From UBA1664 sp964531715 (GTDB taxonomy: Bacteria; Pseudomonadota; Alphaproteobacteria; Micavibrionales; UBA1664): a stretch of DNA of 64,000 nucleotides. Both the position numbers and the translations under genes were made by a program. The DNA lies in contig CAZHEE010000001.1 of NCBI GenBank assembly GCA_964531715.1, forward strand, positions 62,001 through 126,000, in the 5' to 3' direction. The notes beneath the pieces are model-generated. The model saw nothing but the letters and a program-made list of their open reading frames with translations, ran no database searches and was not told the origin of the DNA. The first letter of the stretch is position 1. Each line of letters begins with the position of its first letter. Shown piece by piece: positions 34,810 to 43,536 of the stretch.

Positions 34810-34863
34810 GTAGTTAAAGAATACCACAAAATAACTATAACAACGATAAAAAGGGATAAAATC

Positions 34864-35568
34864 ATGCGCGTATTATTAATCGAAGATGACAGCTCAATGG
34901 CCAGAAGCATTGAAATGATGCTAAAAAGTGACGGGCATGTGGTTGATGTCACCGATATGGGGGAGGATGGCCTCGATATGGGGAAGGTCTATGATTATGA
35001 TATGATTATCCTCGACCTCATGCTCCCAGATATGGATGGGTATGATGTTCTTAAAAATTTAAGAAATTCAAAAATCGAGACACCGATTCTTATTTTGTCT
35101 GGACTGACTGAGCTCGATAATAAGATTAAAGGTCTAGGATTCGGCGCGGATGATTACCTGACCAAGCCGTTTGATAAACGTGAATTGCAGGCAAGGATTC
35201 AGGCAATTTCCAGACGTTCAAAAGGGCATGCCCAAAACACGATCGACCTCGGTCGTTTGGAAGTTAACCTTGATTCACGAACGGTTGAAATTGACGGCAA
35301 GATGGTTCACCTCACCGGTAAAGAATATGGAATTATTGAGCTTCTCGCCCTTCGCAAAGGTATGACTTTAACAAAAGAGGCGTTTCTGAACCACCTTTAT
35401 AATGGTATGGACGAACCCGAAATCAAAATTATTGACGTGTTTATTTGTAAACTTCGTAAAAAACTTGAGGATGCTTCAGGCGGTTCAAATTATATTGAAA
35501 CCGTTTGGGGGCGTGGCTATGTCCTCCGTGACCCTGATGCTCAAAATAAAGAAGCGGTCAGTGCTTAA
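34864..35568 (+). CDS. ctrA: Cell-cycle response regulator CtrA
   Basis: OmpR-family master regulator of alphaproteobacterial cell-cycle and flagellar genes. 234 aa from the ATG at 34864 (MRVLLIEDDS). The receiver domain (1-118) has Asp8/Asp9, phospho-acceptor Asp51 in YDMIILDLMLPDMDG, and Lys in DDYLTKPF. The linker is RRSKGHAQ. The winged-helix DNA-binding domain includes the near-invariant CtrA segments HLTGKEY, FLNHLYNGMDEPEIKIIDVF and ETVWGRGYVLRDP. The longer ORF to 34780 runs through the promoter and is not used. Confidence 0.97.
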   Translation: MRVLLIEDDSSMARSIEMMLKSDGHVVDVTDMGEDGLDMGKVYDYDMIILDLMLPDMDGYDVLKNLRNSKIETPILILSGLTELDNKIKGLGFGADDYLTKPFDKRELQARIQAISRRSKGHAQNTIDLGRLEVNLDSRTVEIDGKMVHLTGKEYGIIELLALRKGMTLTKEAFLNHLYNGMDEPEIKIIDVFICKLRKKLEDASGGSNYIETVWGRGYVLRDPDAQNKEAVSA

Positions 35569-35585
35569 AACCTCTTGAAAAAATC

Positions 35586-35670
35586 GTCATTACACGTTTC
35601 ATAAAATGAATACGTGTAATCCATAGAATATTCGTGGATTGCACGTATTGCGATGCAAACGTGCAATGAC
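35586..35670. repeat. Palindromic element between ctrA and gap
   Basis: 85 bp: left hairpin GTCATTACACG...CGTGTAATCC, right hairpin GGATTGCACG...CGTGCAATGAC, with a short centre. Same plan as the GTCAT/GGATC elements with another stem sequence. The decayed pair at 26175-26203 and 26417-26449 belongs to the same subfamily. Confidence 0.85.
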
Positions 35671-35796
35671 GTAACTTTTTACAATTAACTTCATCACAAA
35701 CCAAAACACGTGAACAAATAATCTCATCCTCTTGCAATAACCGTGAAAGGCTTTACCGTGTCTCTATCAAAATAACAAAATATAGAGGTACAGAAT

Positions 35797-36807
35797 ATGG
35801 CATTAAAAATCGCGATTAACGGATATGGGCGCATCGGCCGCCTTGTGCACAGGGCTCTCATTGAATCAGGTCGTGACGATATGGTCGTTATTGCCATTAA
35901 TGATTTGGCTGATGTGCATACCAATGTTCATTTGATGAAATATGACTCCGTCCATGGTCGCTTTGCCAATGATGTAAAGGCGATTGATGATGACACGATG
36001 CAGGTCAATGGAAAAGAGATTCAGGTTTATTCGGAACGTGACCCGTCTGACCTGCCTTGGAACACGCTCGAAATTGACATTGTTTTTGAATGTTCAGGGG
36101 TGTTTACAAAACGTGATGCCTGCCAAAAGCATATTGATGCAGGGGCAAAGCGAGTTCTGATTTCCGCCCCCGGGACGGATGAGGATTTAACGGTTGTTTA
36201 CGGTGTTAATCATGATCAGTTAACGGGCGAACATATCATCGTCTCGAATGCATCTTGTACAACCAATTGCCTTGCACCCGTTGCCAAGACATTGAATGAC
36301 GCGATCGGGATTGAGCAAGGATTCATGACAACCATCCACGCCTATACAGGCGACCAACGTGTGACCGATACGGCGCATAAAGATTTGCACCGCGCACGCG
36401 CGGCGGCTGCAAACCTTATCCCGACCTCGACGGGTGCGGCCAAAGCGGTTGGCAAAGTGCTTCCTGAACTCAACGGCAAATTGGATGGTGTGGCCATTCG
36501 TGTTCCAACCCCAAATGTCAGCCTTGTTGATTTAAAATTTAATGCTTCACGTGAAACAAGCGTTGATGAGGTGAATAAGGCGATTCAGGCCGCCGCCGAT
36601 GGCGCGTTAAAAGATATTCTCGGCTACTATGACGAGGCACTTGTCTCAACGGATTTTAACCATGATTCAAGAAGCTCAATTTTCTCACTTGCCGGTACAA
36701 AAGTCATGGACGGCACTCTGGTGCGTATCATGACATGGTATGATAATGAATGGGGTTTTTCGAACCGTATGCTTGATACCGCGGCAATAATGGGGAAGTT
36801 TTTGTAG
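35797..36807 (+). CDS. gap: Type I glyceraldehyde-3-phosphate dehydrogenase
   Basis: Oxidises glyceraldehyde-3-phosphate to 1,3-bisphosphoglycerate with NAD(P). 336 aa: Rossmann start INGYGRIGRLVHRALIESG, catalytic Cys in SNASCTTNCLAP, and HAYTGDQRVTD. With fba (downstream) and eno in the window it belongs to central glycolysis/gluconeogenesis. The usual gap-pgk-fba order is altered: pgk is absent and a PNPOx-like ORF lies between gap and fba. Confidence 0.97.
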   Translation: MALKIAINGYGRIGRLVHRALIESGRDDMVVIAINDLADVHTNVHLMKYDSVHGRFANDVKAIDDDTMQVNGKEIQVYSERDPSDLPWNTLEIDIVFECSGVFTKRDACQKHIDAGAKRVLISAPGTDEDLTVVYGVNHDQLTGEHIIVSNASCTTNCLAPVAKTLNDAIGIEQGFMTTIHAYTGDQRVTDTAHKDLHRARAAAANLIPTSTGAAKAVGKVLPELNGKLDGVAIRVPTPNVSLVDLKFNASRETSVDEVNKAIQAAADGALKDILGYYDEALVSTDFNHDSRSSIFSLAGTKVMDGTLVRIMTWYDNEWGFSNRMLDTAAIMGKFL

Positions 36808-36810
36808 GTA

Positions 36811-37320
36811 AACCGCAGAGACGCCGAGGTGCAGAGATGCTTTCGAAAAATATTTTAGATTATCTTCAAAATATTAAATTAATGCAGCTTGCAACGTGCA
36901 AGGATAATAAACCTTGGCTCTGTAATGTATGGTACGTTATAGATGGTGATCAAAACATTTATTGGATGTCTCGAAAAACAAGACAACATAGCCAAGAAAT
37001 TGAACAAAACCCTTATGTCGCATGTACTTTTCATGAGTGCTATTATAAAGGATTTGGCGAAAAGGGTCGCGCGCTAGTCGTTTCGGGAAAAGCTAAGGTG
37101 ATTAATAGTGAAGATAGCAAAACTGCTTATAAATTATATGCTCAGCGTTACCCTCATATGAAAAAAGTGCAATCCTTGGTAGACACTTTATCTGGATCTG
37201 GCCATCACTCCTTTTACAAGTTACATATTGTTAAGGCTAAATTTTTTGATGAACTTAATAATCCTGATAATCCATTAACTGAAATAAAATATAACTCTTA
37301 AACTCTGAGCCTCTGCGGTT
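36811..37320 (+). mobile_element. PNPOx-like ORF bracketed by AACCGCAGAG inverted ends
   Basis: Perfect 10-bp inverted ends AACCGCAGAG (36811-36820) and CTCTGCGGTT (37311-37320), with extended GACGCCGAGGTGCAGAG and CTCTGAGCCTCTG arms, enclose a single ORF between gap and fba. The ORF's ATG lies at the inner edge of the left arm. The ends are similar in style to the TTTACACGGAG element at 26213-26284. Mobility is inferred from layout. Confidence 0.55.
36837..37301 (+). CDS. Pyridoxamine 5'-phosphate oxidase-family protein
   Basis: 154 aa with the split-barrel flavin/nucleotide-binding fold: MQLATCKDNKPWLCNVWYV, IYWMSRKTRQHSQEIEQNP and RALVVSGKAKVI are typical of small PNPOx-like proteins, which bind FMN, F420 or heme. 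The substrate is unknown, and it lacks the features needed to call it PdxH. Codon use is AT-rich compared with gap and fba. It is bracketed by inverted AACCGCAGAG repeats and looks like a captured insertion. Confidence 0.8.
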   Translation: MLSKNILDYLQNIKLMQLATCKDNKPWLCNVWYVIDGDQNIYWMSRKTRQHSQEIEQNPYVACTFHECYYKGFGEKGRALVVSGKAKVINSEDSKTAYKLYAQRYPHMKKVQSLVDTLSGSGHHSFYKLHIVKAKFFDELNNPDNPLTEIKYNS

Positions 37321-37339
37321 AGAAATAAAGGACAAACTT

Positions 37340-38410
37340 ATGACTCAAAAACTTTCCCCCGGTGTTGTGTATGGTGAGGATTACCTAACCCTCATCAAGG
37401 CTTGCAAGGATGGCGGCTATGCCCTTCCTGCCGTGAATGTTACAGGCACAAATACGGTCAATGCCGTCCTCGAAGCCGCCGCAAAAAACAAATCCGACGT
37501 AATTTTACAAGTATCAAACGGCGGCGCTCAATTCTTTGCCGGTAAAGGCATGGAGGATAGCTTCACCGCGAAAGTTCTCGGTGCAATCACATTCGCGCAA
37601 CATGTGCATACTCTGGCGGAATATTACGGCATTTGCGTTGTCCTCCATACCGATCACGCGGATAAAAAGCTTGTACCTTGGGTTGAGGAGCTTCTCGCCC
37701 ATGGACAGAATTTCTATGAGGCAACGGGAAAGCCACTTTATACATCGCATATGGTGGATTTATCGGCAGAGGACATTGATTATAACCTGTCCGAATGCGC
37801 ACGCCTCCTTGAAATTGCGAATGACATTGAAATGTCCATTGAGATTGAACTTGGTGTCACAGGCGGTGAAGAGGACGGTGTCGGCTCTGACGAAATTGAT
37901 AATGACAAGCTTTATACACAGCCTGAAGATTGCCTTCAGGCTTGGCAGCGTTTAAGCGATATCGGGCATTTCTCACTTGCGGCCTCTTTCGGTAATGTGC
38001 ATGGCGTTTACAAGCCCGGGAATGTTCAGCTCCGCCCTGAAATTTTAAGAAAATCGCAAGAGCTTTTATCAAAAGAACTTGGATTGCCGGATAACAGCTT
38101 TGACCTCGTATTCCACGGTGGTTCAGGCTCTGACAAGGCAAAAATCGAGGAGTCTCTCGGCTATGGCGTGTTTAAGATGAATATTGATACGGACACGCAA
38201 TTTGCATTCGCGCAAGGCGTGGGTGAGTATGTTATGGCGAATGAAAAGGCTTTCGCGCATCAAATTGACCCTGACACGGGCGCACCGTATAAGAAACAAT
38301 ATGACCCGCGCGTCTGGCTTCGCAAAGGCGAGGAAGCCATGGTCGCCCGGTTGGAAGAGGCTTTTAGAGATTTAAAATCTGTGGGGAAATCTCTTGCAAT
38401 TCGCGACTAA
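37340..38410 (+). CDS. fba: Class II fructose-bisphosphate aldolase
   Basis: Zinc-dependent aldolase interconverting fructose-1,6-bisphosphate with glyceraldehyde-3-phosphate and dihydroxyacetone phosphate. 356 aa, close in length to the E. coli FbaA type. Zinc and active-site segments are VVLHTDHADKK, IEIELGVTGGEEDGV, SFGNVHGVYKPG and VFHGGSGSDK. The RBS AAAGGACAA precedes the ATG. It follows the gap-PNPOx region on the same strand. Confidence 0.97.
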   Translation: MTQKLSPGVVYGEDYLTLIKACKDGGYALPAVNVTGTNTVNAVLEAAAKNKSDVILQVSNGGAQFFAGKGMEDSFTAKVLGAITFAQHVHTLAEYYGICVVLHTDHADKKLVPWVEELLAHGQNFYEATGKPLYTSHMVDLSAEDIDYNLSECARLLEIANDIEMSIEIELGVTGGEEDGVGSDEIDNDKLYTQPEDCLQAWQRLSDIGHFSLAASFGNVHGVYKPGNVQLRPEILRKSQELLSKELGLPDNSFDLVFHGGSGSDKAKIEESLGYGVFKMNIDTDTQFAFAQGVGEYVMANEKAFAHQIDPDTGAPYKKQYDPRVWLRKGEEAMVARLEEAFRDLKSVGKSLAIRD

Positions 38411-38452
38411 GCGCAGTATAAGGTCGATTAGAGAATTAAAGGAAGCGTAGAC

Positions 38453-38707
38453 ATGCAAAAAGACATACACCCTGAATACCACAAAATCACCATCAAAATG
38501 ACGGATGGAAGCACTTATGAAACTTTCTCCACTTGGGGGAAAGAAGGCGATACGATGAATCTTGATATTGACCCTTTGAACCACCCGGCTTGGCAAGGTG
38601 GGCAGCAAGGCGTTGTTGAGCGTGGCCAATTGGATAAATTCCAATCCAAATTCGGTAACTTTATGGGTGGCGGTTCTGCCGAAACGAAAGAAAAAGAAAG
38701 CGCGTAA
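38453..38707 (+). CDS. rpmE: 50S ribosomal protein L31, zinc-free type
   Basis: 84 aa. Starts MQKDIHPEYHKITIKMTDGS and contains DIDPLNHPAWQGG, typical of alphaproteobacterial L31. The Cys residues that bind zinc in the C+ form are all absent, so this is the zinc-independent type, which is used under zinc limitation in species that carry both. Whether a second paralogue exists cannot be seen here. Confidence 0.93.
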   Translation: MQKDIHPEYHKITIKMTDGSTYETFSTWGKEGDTMNLDIDPLNHPAWQGGQQGVVERGQLDKFQSKFGNFMGGGSAETKEKESA

Positions 38708-38710
38708 ATT

Positions 38711-38980
38711 ATGAGCTTTTCCGGCTGGCAAAAAACATTCTTAATCGCGATTTGCATTCTTGCAAGCGCAGTTGTTTTTGCCTCCTACTCGCCTGCCATC
38801 TCTCAGGGGCGCGCATCGTCCTATATGATTACAGGGAATGGCGATAGCGTATTTGTCTGGCGCGTTAATGTCGGAACGGGGCAGGTTTCCTACTGTGTCC
38901 GCCGTGATAATTCAACCGACGAACGTTTTATTGCAGGTCGCCCGCCTTATTGTTCCGCCGAAAGCCAGCCTGTCCAATAA
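38711..38980 (+). CDS. Small membrane-anchored or exported protein, unknown function
   Basis: 89 aa, 3 bp after rpmE, so probably co-transcribed. One hydrophobic segment (about 8-28, TFLIAICILASAVVFASY) is a signal anchor or a signal peptide. The short mature part includes GDSVFVWRVNVGTGQVSYCV, a beta-rich pattern seen in small alphaproteobacterial envelope proteins, and two Cys. No family assigned. Confidence 0.7.
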   Translation: MSFSGWQKTFLIAICILASAVVFASYSPAISQGRASSYMITGNGDSVFVWRVNVGTGQVSYCVRRDNSTDERFIAGRPPYCSAESQPVQ

Positions 38981-39053
38981 ATTATCAGATTAAGGCATGG
39001 GCAGCCTTATTTCCTACATAATTTAAACAAATCTTATCATTATTATCTGGAAC

Positions 39054-39158
39054 TATAATAAGACTTAAGCGTCATTATTATATTCCCTTCCCCGCTCTTG
39101 TGATGGCGACATTACTTGAGTATTTGCCCGGAGGTTTATCCCTCCTCCGGGCATTTTT
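39054..39158 (+). ncRNA. Possible small RNA or 3' leader: -10 box to strong terminator
   Basis: A perfect TATAAT (39054-39059) lies about 65 bp before a strong rho-independent terminator, with no ORF between them. The -35 is weak. This could be an independent short transcript of about 90 nt, or only the end of the rpmE unit. Confidence 0.25.
39125..39158 (+). terminator. Rho-independent terminator between rpmE unit and valS
   Basis: A 10-bp stem, TGCCCGGAGG (39125-39134) with CCTCCGGGCA (39144-39153), and a 9-nt loop, followed by TTTTT on the plus strand. It lies just past the end of valS, which converges from the other side. Confidence 0.9.
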
Positions 39159-39162
39159 GTAT

Positions 39163-41817
39163 TCAAGCCACGTTTAGCTGTTCAAGGGCGCGGTTAAGTT
39201 TCTCAACCGTGATTTGAGCGTCAATTTTACGCTGTTTTTGCTCCTCAATAACATCTTCAGGCGCGTTTTGAACAAATCCTTGATTGGCAAGCTTCCCTTC
39301 AATTTGCTTGATATCTTTTTCAAGCTTTTGAATTTCTTTTGACAGCCTTGCACGCTCTTTATCCAAGTCAATGATGTCAGCCACCGGCAGGCCGATTGTC
39401 ATGTCACCGACCACTGTTTGAATTGCACCGACGGGAATTGAGTTAACATGGTTCACCGCCTTTATTCGCGCCATTTTAGCAATAATCGCCATATGTGTTT
39501 CAAAGCGTTTTTTTATTTCATCACTCGCACCCATAACCAGAATATCAAGCTGCGCCGAGGCAGGGACATTCATGTCCGTCCGTACCGACCGCACAGTCAT
39601 AATAAGATTGCGCAGCCATGTAATTTCGTCATGCGCCTGAATATGTCTTAAACCCATATCCGCAAAAGGCCAATCCTGTGCCATCAGCAGCTCTTTATCA
39701 CCGTGAAACTCTGCATAGAGTGTTTCAGTTATATAAGGCATGAAGGGGTTGAGAATTGTCAGAATATGGTCGAGAACCCAACCTGTTGTCGCTTTGGTTT
39801 CCTCAATATAATCGCCATTCTCATCATTCAAAAGCGGCTTCGTAAATTCCAGATACCAATCACAAAATGTTCCCCAGATAAAATGGTAAACCCCATTCGC
39901 GGCATCATTGAAGCGATATTGCGCAATTGATTCATCAAGGGTCGCAATCACGGTCATCGTCTCATCAATAATCCATTGATTAATCGGGTTTTTGACCGTA
40001 CTAGGGTCAAAGCCTTCGGTTGGCACAGCTTCATTCATTTGGCAGTATCGCGCGGCATTCCAAAGCTTGGTTGCAAAATTGCGATAGCCCTCAAGCCGCT
40101 GCTCAGCTAACTTAACATCTCTCCCTTGCCCGCACATAGCACACAGTGTAAAGCGAAGCGCGTCAGTCCCATATCTCTCGCTTAGATCCAGTGGATTTAG
40201 AACATTGCCCTTGGACTTTGACATTTTCTGCCCCTTGGCATCACGGACAAGCCCATGCATATAAACCGTGTGAAACGGTACTTGACCATCCATCGCATAC
40301 ATGCCCATCATCATCATCCGCGCAACCCAGAAGAAAATAATATCGAAGCCGGTTTCAAGAACATCCCCGGGATAATATTTTTCAAGCTCAGGCGTTTTTT
40401 CAGGCCACCCTAAAGTGGCAAAAGGCCATAATCCGCTTGAAAACCACGTATCGAGAATATCATCATCTTGGCGTAGCTCAACAGGCTCACCATAATGTTT
40501 AAGCGCGGCTTCATAAGCCTCGGCCTCGGTTTCTTCAACAAAGATTTTATCATCAGGCCCAAACCATGCAGGAATCTGATAACCCCACCATAATTGGCGT
40601 GAGATACACCAAGGCTCTAGGTTACGCATCCATGAAAAGTAAGTATTCTCCCACTGCTTTGGCACGAATTGTGTTCGCCCATCCTCAACCGCCTCAAGGG
40701 CTGGCTTTCCGAGAGTCTTAGCATCGACATACCATTGATCGGTCAGATAAGGCTCAACGATCACCCCCGTTCGCTCGGCGGTTGGAACCTGATGAACGTG
40801 ATCCTCAATTTTTTCAAGATATTCCAGCTCATCCAGTTCGGCAATCAGCTTATCCCTTGCCGCAAAGCGATCCAGCCCTCGATAGGCCTCAGGGCAATTC
40901 TCATTCATCGTCCCATCAGGATTCATGAGATTGATCAGCGGAATACCCTTATCCTTATGACGTTTATAGACTTCAAAATCATTATAATCATGGGCGGCGG
41001 TAATCTTTACCGCGCCTGAGCCGAACTCGGCCTTCACATATTCATCGGCGATGATCGGGATTATTCGATTGGCGACAGGCACTACAACGAATTTTCCGAT
41101 GAGATGTTGATATTTCTCATCACCAGGATGTACGGCAACCGCGCCATCCGCCAAAATCGTTTCAGGACGGGTTGTGGCGACAGAGATATAGCCGCTCCCA
41201 TCCTCGAAAGGATAGCGGACATGGTAGAGCTTTCCTTTGATATCCTTATGAATCACTTCAATATCGGAGATGGAAGTTTGAGCCTTCGGATCCCAATTAA
41301 CAAGGCGGCGATCACGATAAATCAGACCATCCTTATACATTTTCACAAACATATGAATGACCGATTTCATATAGGCATCATCCATCGTGAAGCGTTCGCG
41401 ATTCCAATCAGGCGTTGCCCCAAGCCCACGCATCTGCCTCATCATTGTGTCACCAGACTGCTCTTTTTGAGCCCAACAACGCTTGAGGAATTCTTCGCGC
41501 CCGACATCCTGCTTGGTCAGGCCCTCTTCCTCAAGCTGTTTTGTCACCATCACATCGACAGGGATTGAGGCGTGATCTGTTCCCGGCATCCATAACGTAT
41601 CCCTTCCCTTCATACGATGATAGCGAATAAGAATGTCTTGCAACGTGACAAACATAGCGTGCCCTGCGTGAAGTGAACCTGTCACATTCGGCGGCGGCAT
41701 CATAATGACATAAGGCTCTTTATCCGAGGACGGGTCAGCGGCAAATACGCCCGACTTCTCCCATTTCGGGTAAAGCTCTTTTTCAAGTTTATGATAATCG
41801 AATGTTTTTTCGAGCAT
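39163..41817 (-). CDS. valS: Valyl-tRNA synthetase
   Basis: Charges tRNA-Val. 884 aa, class I: the HIGH variant is in PPPNVTGSLHAGHAMF, the CP1 editing domain is at about 190-330, the KMSKS motif is GQKMSKSKGNVLNPLD, then the anticodon-binding domain, then a C-terminal coiled-coil arm (about 815-884, Lys/Glu-rich). A tRNA-Val gene lies at 59120-59195. It converges with the rpmE unit across a strong terminator. Confidence 0.97.
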   Translation of the reverse strand: MLEKTFDYHKLEKELYPKWEKSGVFAADPSSDKEPYVIMMPPPNVTGSLHAGHAMFVTLQDILIRYHRMKGRDTLWMPGTDHASIPVDVMVTKQLEEEGLTKQDVGREEFLKRCWAQKEQSGDTMMRQMRGLGATPDWNRERFTMDDAYMKSVIHMFVKMYKDGLIYRDRRLVNWDPKAQTSISDIEVIHKDIKGKLYHVRYPFEDGSGYISVATTRPETILADGAVAVHPGDEKYQHLIGKFVVVPVANRIIPIIADEYVKAEFGSGAVKITAAHDYNDFEVYKRHKDKGIPLINLMNPDGTMNENCPEAYRGLDRFAARDKLIAELDELEYLEKIEDHVHQVPTAERTGVIVEPYLTDQWYVDAKTLGKPALEAVEDGRTQFVPKQWENTYFSWMRNLEPWCISRQLWWGYQIPAWFGPDDKIFVEETEAEAYEAALKHYGEPVELRQDDDILDTWFSSGLWPFATLGWPEKTPELEKYYPGDVLETGFDIIFFWVARMMMMGMYAMDGQVPFHTVYMHGLVRDAKGQKMSKSKGNVLNPLDLSERYGTDALRFTLCAMCGQGRDVKLAEQRLEGYRNFATKLWNAARYCQMNEAVPTEGFDPSTVKNPINQWIIDETMTVIATLDESIAQYRFNDAANGVYHFIWGTFCDWYLEFTKPLLNDENGDYIEETKATTGWVLDHILTILNPFMPYITETLYAEFHGDKELLMAQDWPFADMGLRHIQAHDEITWLRNLIMTVRSVRTDMNVPASAQLDILVMGASDEIKKRFETHMAIIAKMARIKAVNHVNSIPVGAIQTVVGDMTIGLPVADIIDLDKERARLSKEIQKLEKDIKQIEGKLANQGFVQNAPEDVIEEQKQRKIDAQITVEKLNRALEQLNVA

Positions 41818-41935
41818 ATGATGTGCCTGTATTTTTTAATTAAAAAGATAACAGTTTATACATTATCGAGTAACGCCATGTCTACTCTTCAGCACTTAAG
41901 CATTTAATTAAATCACTATTCTGTTTTTATGCAAT

Positions 41936-43096
41936 CTAGCGAATTGATTCTATCATATCTTTATAGGCTTTATGCGATATCGCCCAGTTATAGAGGTCTG
42001 TGGTGCGTGATGGTGCAATCATGCTAATTACAAAATTCTTGCCGCCTTGGGCTTTATTTTGGATAACGGTAAGCCATAATTCATGACTGATCGGTTTTTT
42101 ATCTTCGGTAAGATAAATTGATTGGACGGATTTTCTCAAGGGATACACTTCTGTAATCTGTCTGTCATACGTAATTGATAAATCATACTGATGCCGTTCC
42201 AAAATCGGATCTGCCTCAAAATTTCTGTCCTCTAACATCCTCATTTTCTCACGTATAATCATAGGCAGCTTGATAGGGTAAACTGTACGGTCAATACGAT
42301 CCCTTAATGACCTGTTACTCACAAGCTTAAAATGTGTTTCGGCGAGGAGAAAATCATTATTATCGGATGTTTTAACGCTCAAATCAAAACGGTTGGTCTC
42401 ACCTGATGTTTGATTGGTTACAAGCCAACTCACCGGATGATCGAGCGAGAAAACATTTAAATAGGAAAACGGGATCATAATCTCAGGTGAGATAACCTCA
42501 TAATCTTTCATAAATTCAAAAGATTGAACGGTTAAGATTTGCTTGTCTTTATCGGCAGGCCATAATTCAATCGGAATGGCATATTCAATCATAACAAGCC
42601 TGTCTTGATGTCTTAAGCCCCGTGCGCGAACAACTTCTGTCTTTCCGAATTCATCTAATCGAACATAAAACGCATCGAAGTGATTATCATCTTCGGCTTC
42701 AAGCCCTCTTAAAGTTATGCCGGTTTGTAAGGCACGCACAACTAACCAATCTTTCGCCGTAATCAGACGGTCAAGCTCGTAAGAATTTACTGTCACATAC
42801 GGTCTTTTATCCCCGACTGCAGGACCGAGCGCGGTAAAAACCTCGCCAAAAATCTTGCCCTCTTTCTGCAGGTTTTTTAGGTTTGATGTGGCTTTATTAC
42901 GAAAGTCATTAGGAACTTGAATTTGAAAATCTAGTAGCGAGTCATCTTCAAATGTAATCTGCTCCAGCCGTGATTGACTGATAAACTCATTAATATCGGT
43001 ATTTTCAACCCCGGGGAGCGGTTGCAATAACTCTTCAGCCTTCACAAATCCTTGGAAAGATAAAACCATAATACAGATAAGAAAAAAACGCATCAT
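41936..43096 (-). CDS. Exported protein of unknown function, coupled to a thioesterase gene
   Basis: 386 aa with a signal peptide (MMRFFLICIMVLSFQGFVKA, cleavage after about residue 20). The mature part is mainly beta-rich with no Cys pair, membrane helix or motif that I recognise. It overlaps the upstream thioesterase gene by 4 bp (ATGA), which predicts translational coupling. A periplasmic or outer-envelope location is likely. No function is proposed. Confidence 0.85.
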   Translation of the reverse strand: MMRFFLICIMVLSFQGFVKAEELLQPLPGVENTDINEFISQSRLEQITFEDDSLLDFQIQVPNDFRNKATSNLKNLQKEGKIFGEVFTALGPAVGDKRPYVTVNSYELDRLITAKDWLVVRALQTGITLRGLEAEDDNHFDAFYVRLDEFGKTEVVRARGLRHQDRLVMIEYAIPIELWPADKDKQILTVQSFEFMKDYEVISPEIMIPFSYLNVFSLDHPVSWLVTNQTSGETNRFDLSVKTSDNNDFLLAETHFKLVSNRSLRDRIDRTVYPIKLPMIIREKMRMLEDRNFEADPILERHQYDLSITYDRQITEVYPLRKSVQSIYLTEDKKPISHELWLTVIQNKAQGGKNFVISMIAPSRTTDLYNWAISHKAYKDMIESIR

Positions 43097-43497
43097 GCGT
43101 CTGCCCGTTTTATTTCTAACGGTTTACGATCATCATCAATCGCGACAAAAGTATAGACACCCTCAGTCACTTTACGATAGTCAGACTCAGTTCGCTTCCG
43201 TGCCCATGCTTCGATATGAACGGCAATAGATGTGCGCCCGACCTTGACAATATCGCTGTAAAAGCTGACCTCGTCACCAACAAAAACCGGCTTGTGAAAG
43301 TTCATCCCATCAATACCGACAGTGACCACGCGGCATTTGGCTAGCTCGGTTGCAACGCTTGCCCCTGCCAAATCCATTTGTGAGAGTAACCACCCCCCGA
43401 AGATATCGCCATAGGCATTCGTGTCGGCAGGCAAAGGTATAACGCGTAGCGTCGGCACCTTATCCGGTATTTTCTTGTGAGTGTGTGAATCATCCAT
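43093..43497 (-). CDS. Acyl-CoA thioesterase, YciA/hotdog family
   Basis: Predicted to hydrolyse acyl-CoA to free acid and CoA. 134 aa from the ATG at 43497 (MDDSHTHKK). The hotdog-fold signature is ADTNAYGDIFGGWLLSQMDL, with the conserved Asn, Gly and Asp, and the C-terminal YRKVTEGVYTFVAIDDD is typical. The long ORF start at 43575 would overlap the divergent parE. Chain-length preference cannot be read from the sequence. Confidence 0.9.
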   Translation of the reverse strand: MDDSHTHKKIPDKVPTLRVIPLPADTNAYGDIFGGWLLSQMDLAGASVATELAKCRVVTVGIDGMNFHKPVFVGDEVSFYSDIVKVGRTSIAVHIEAWARKRTESDYRKVTEGVYTFVAIDDDRKPLEIKRADA

Positions 43498-43536
43498 CTT
43501 TACTATTCTAGGGTATTCGCTCACTATGGCAAGGAT

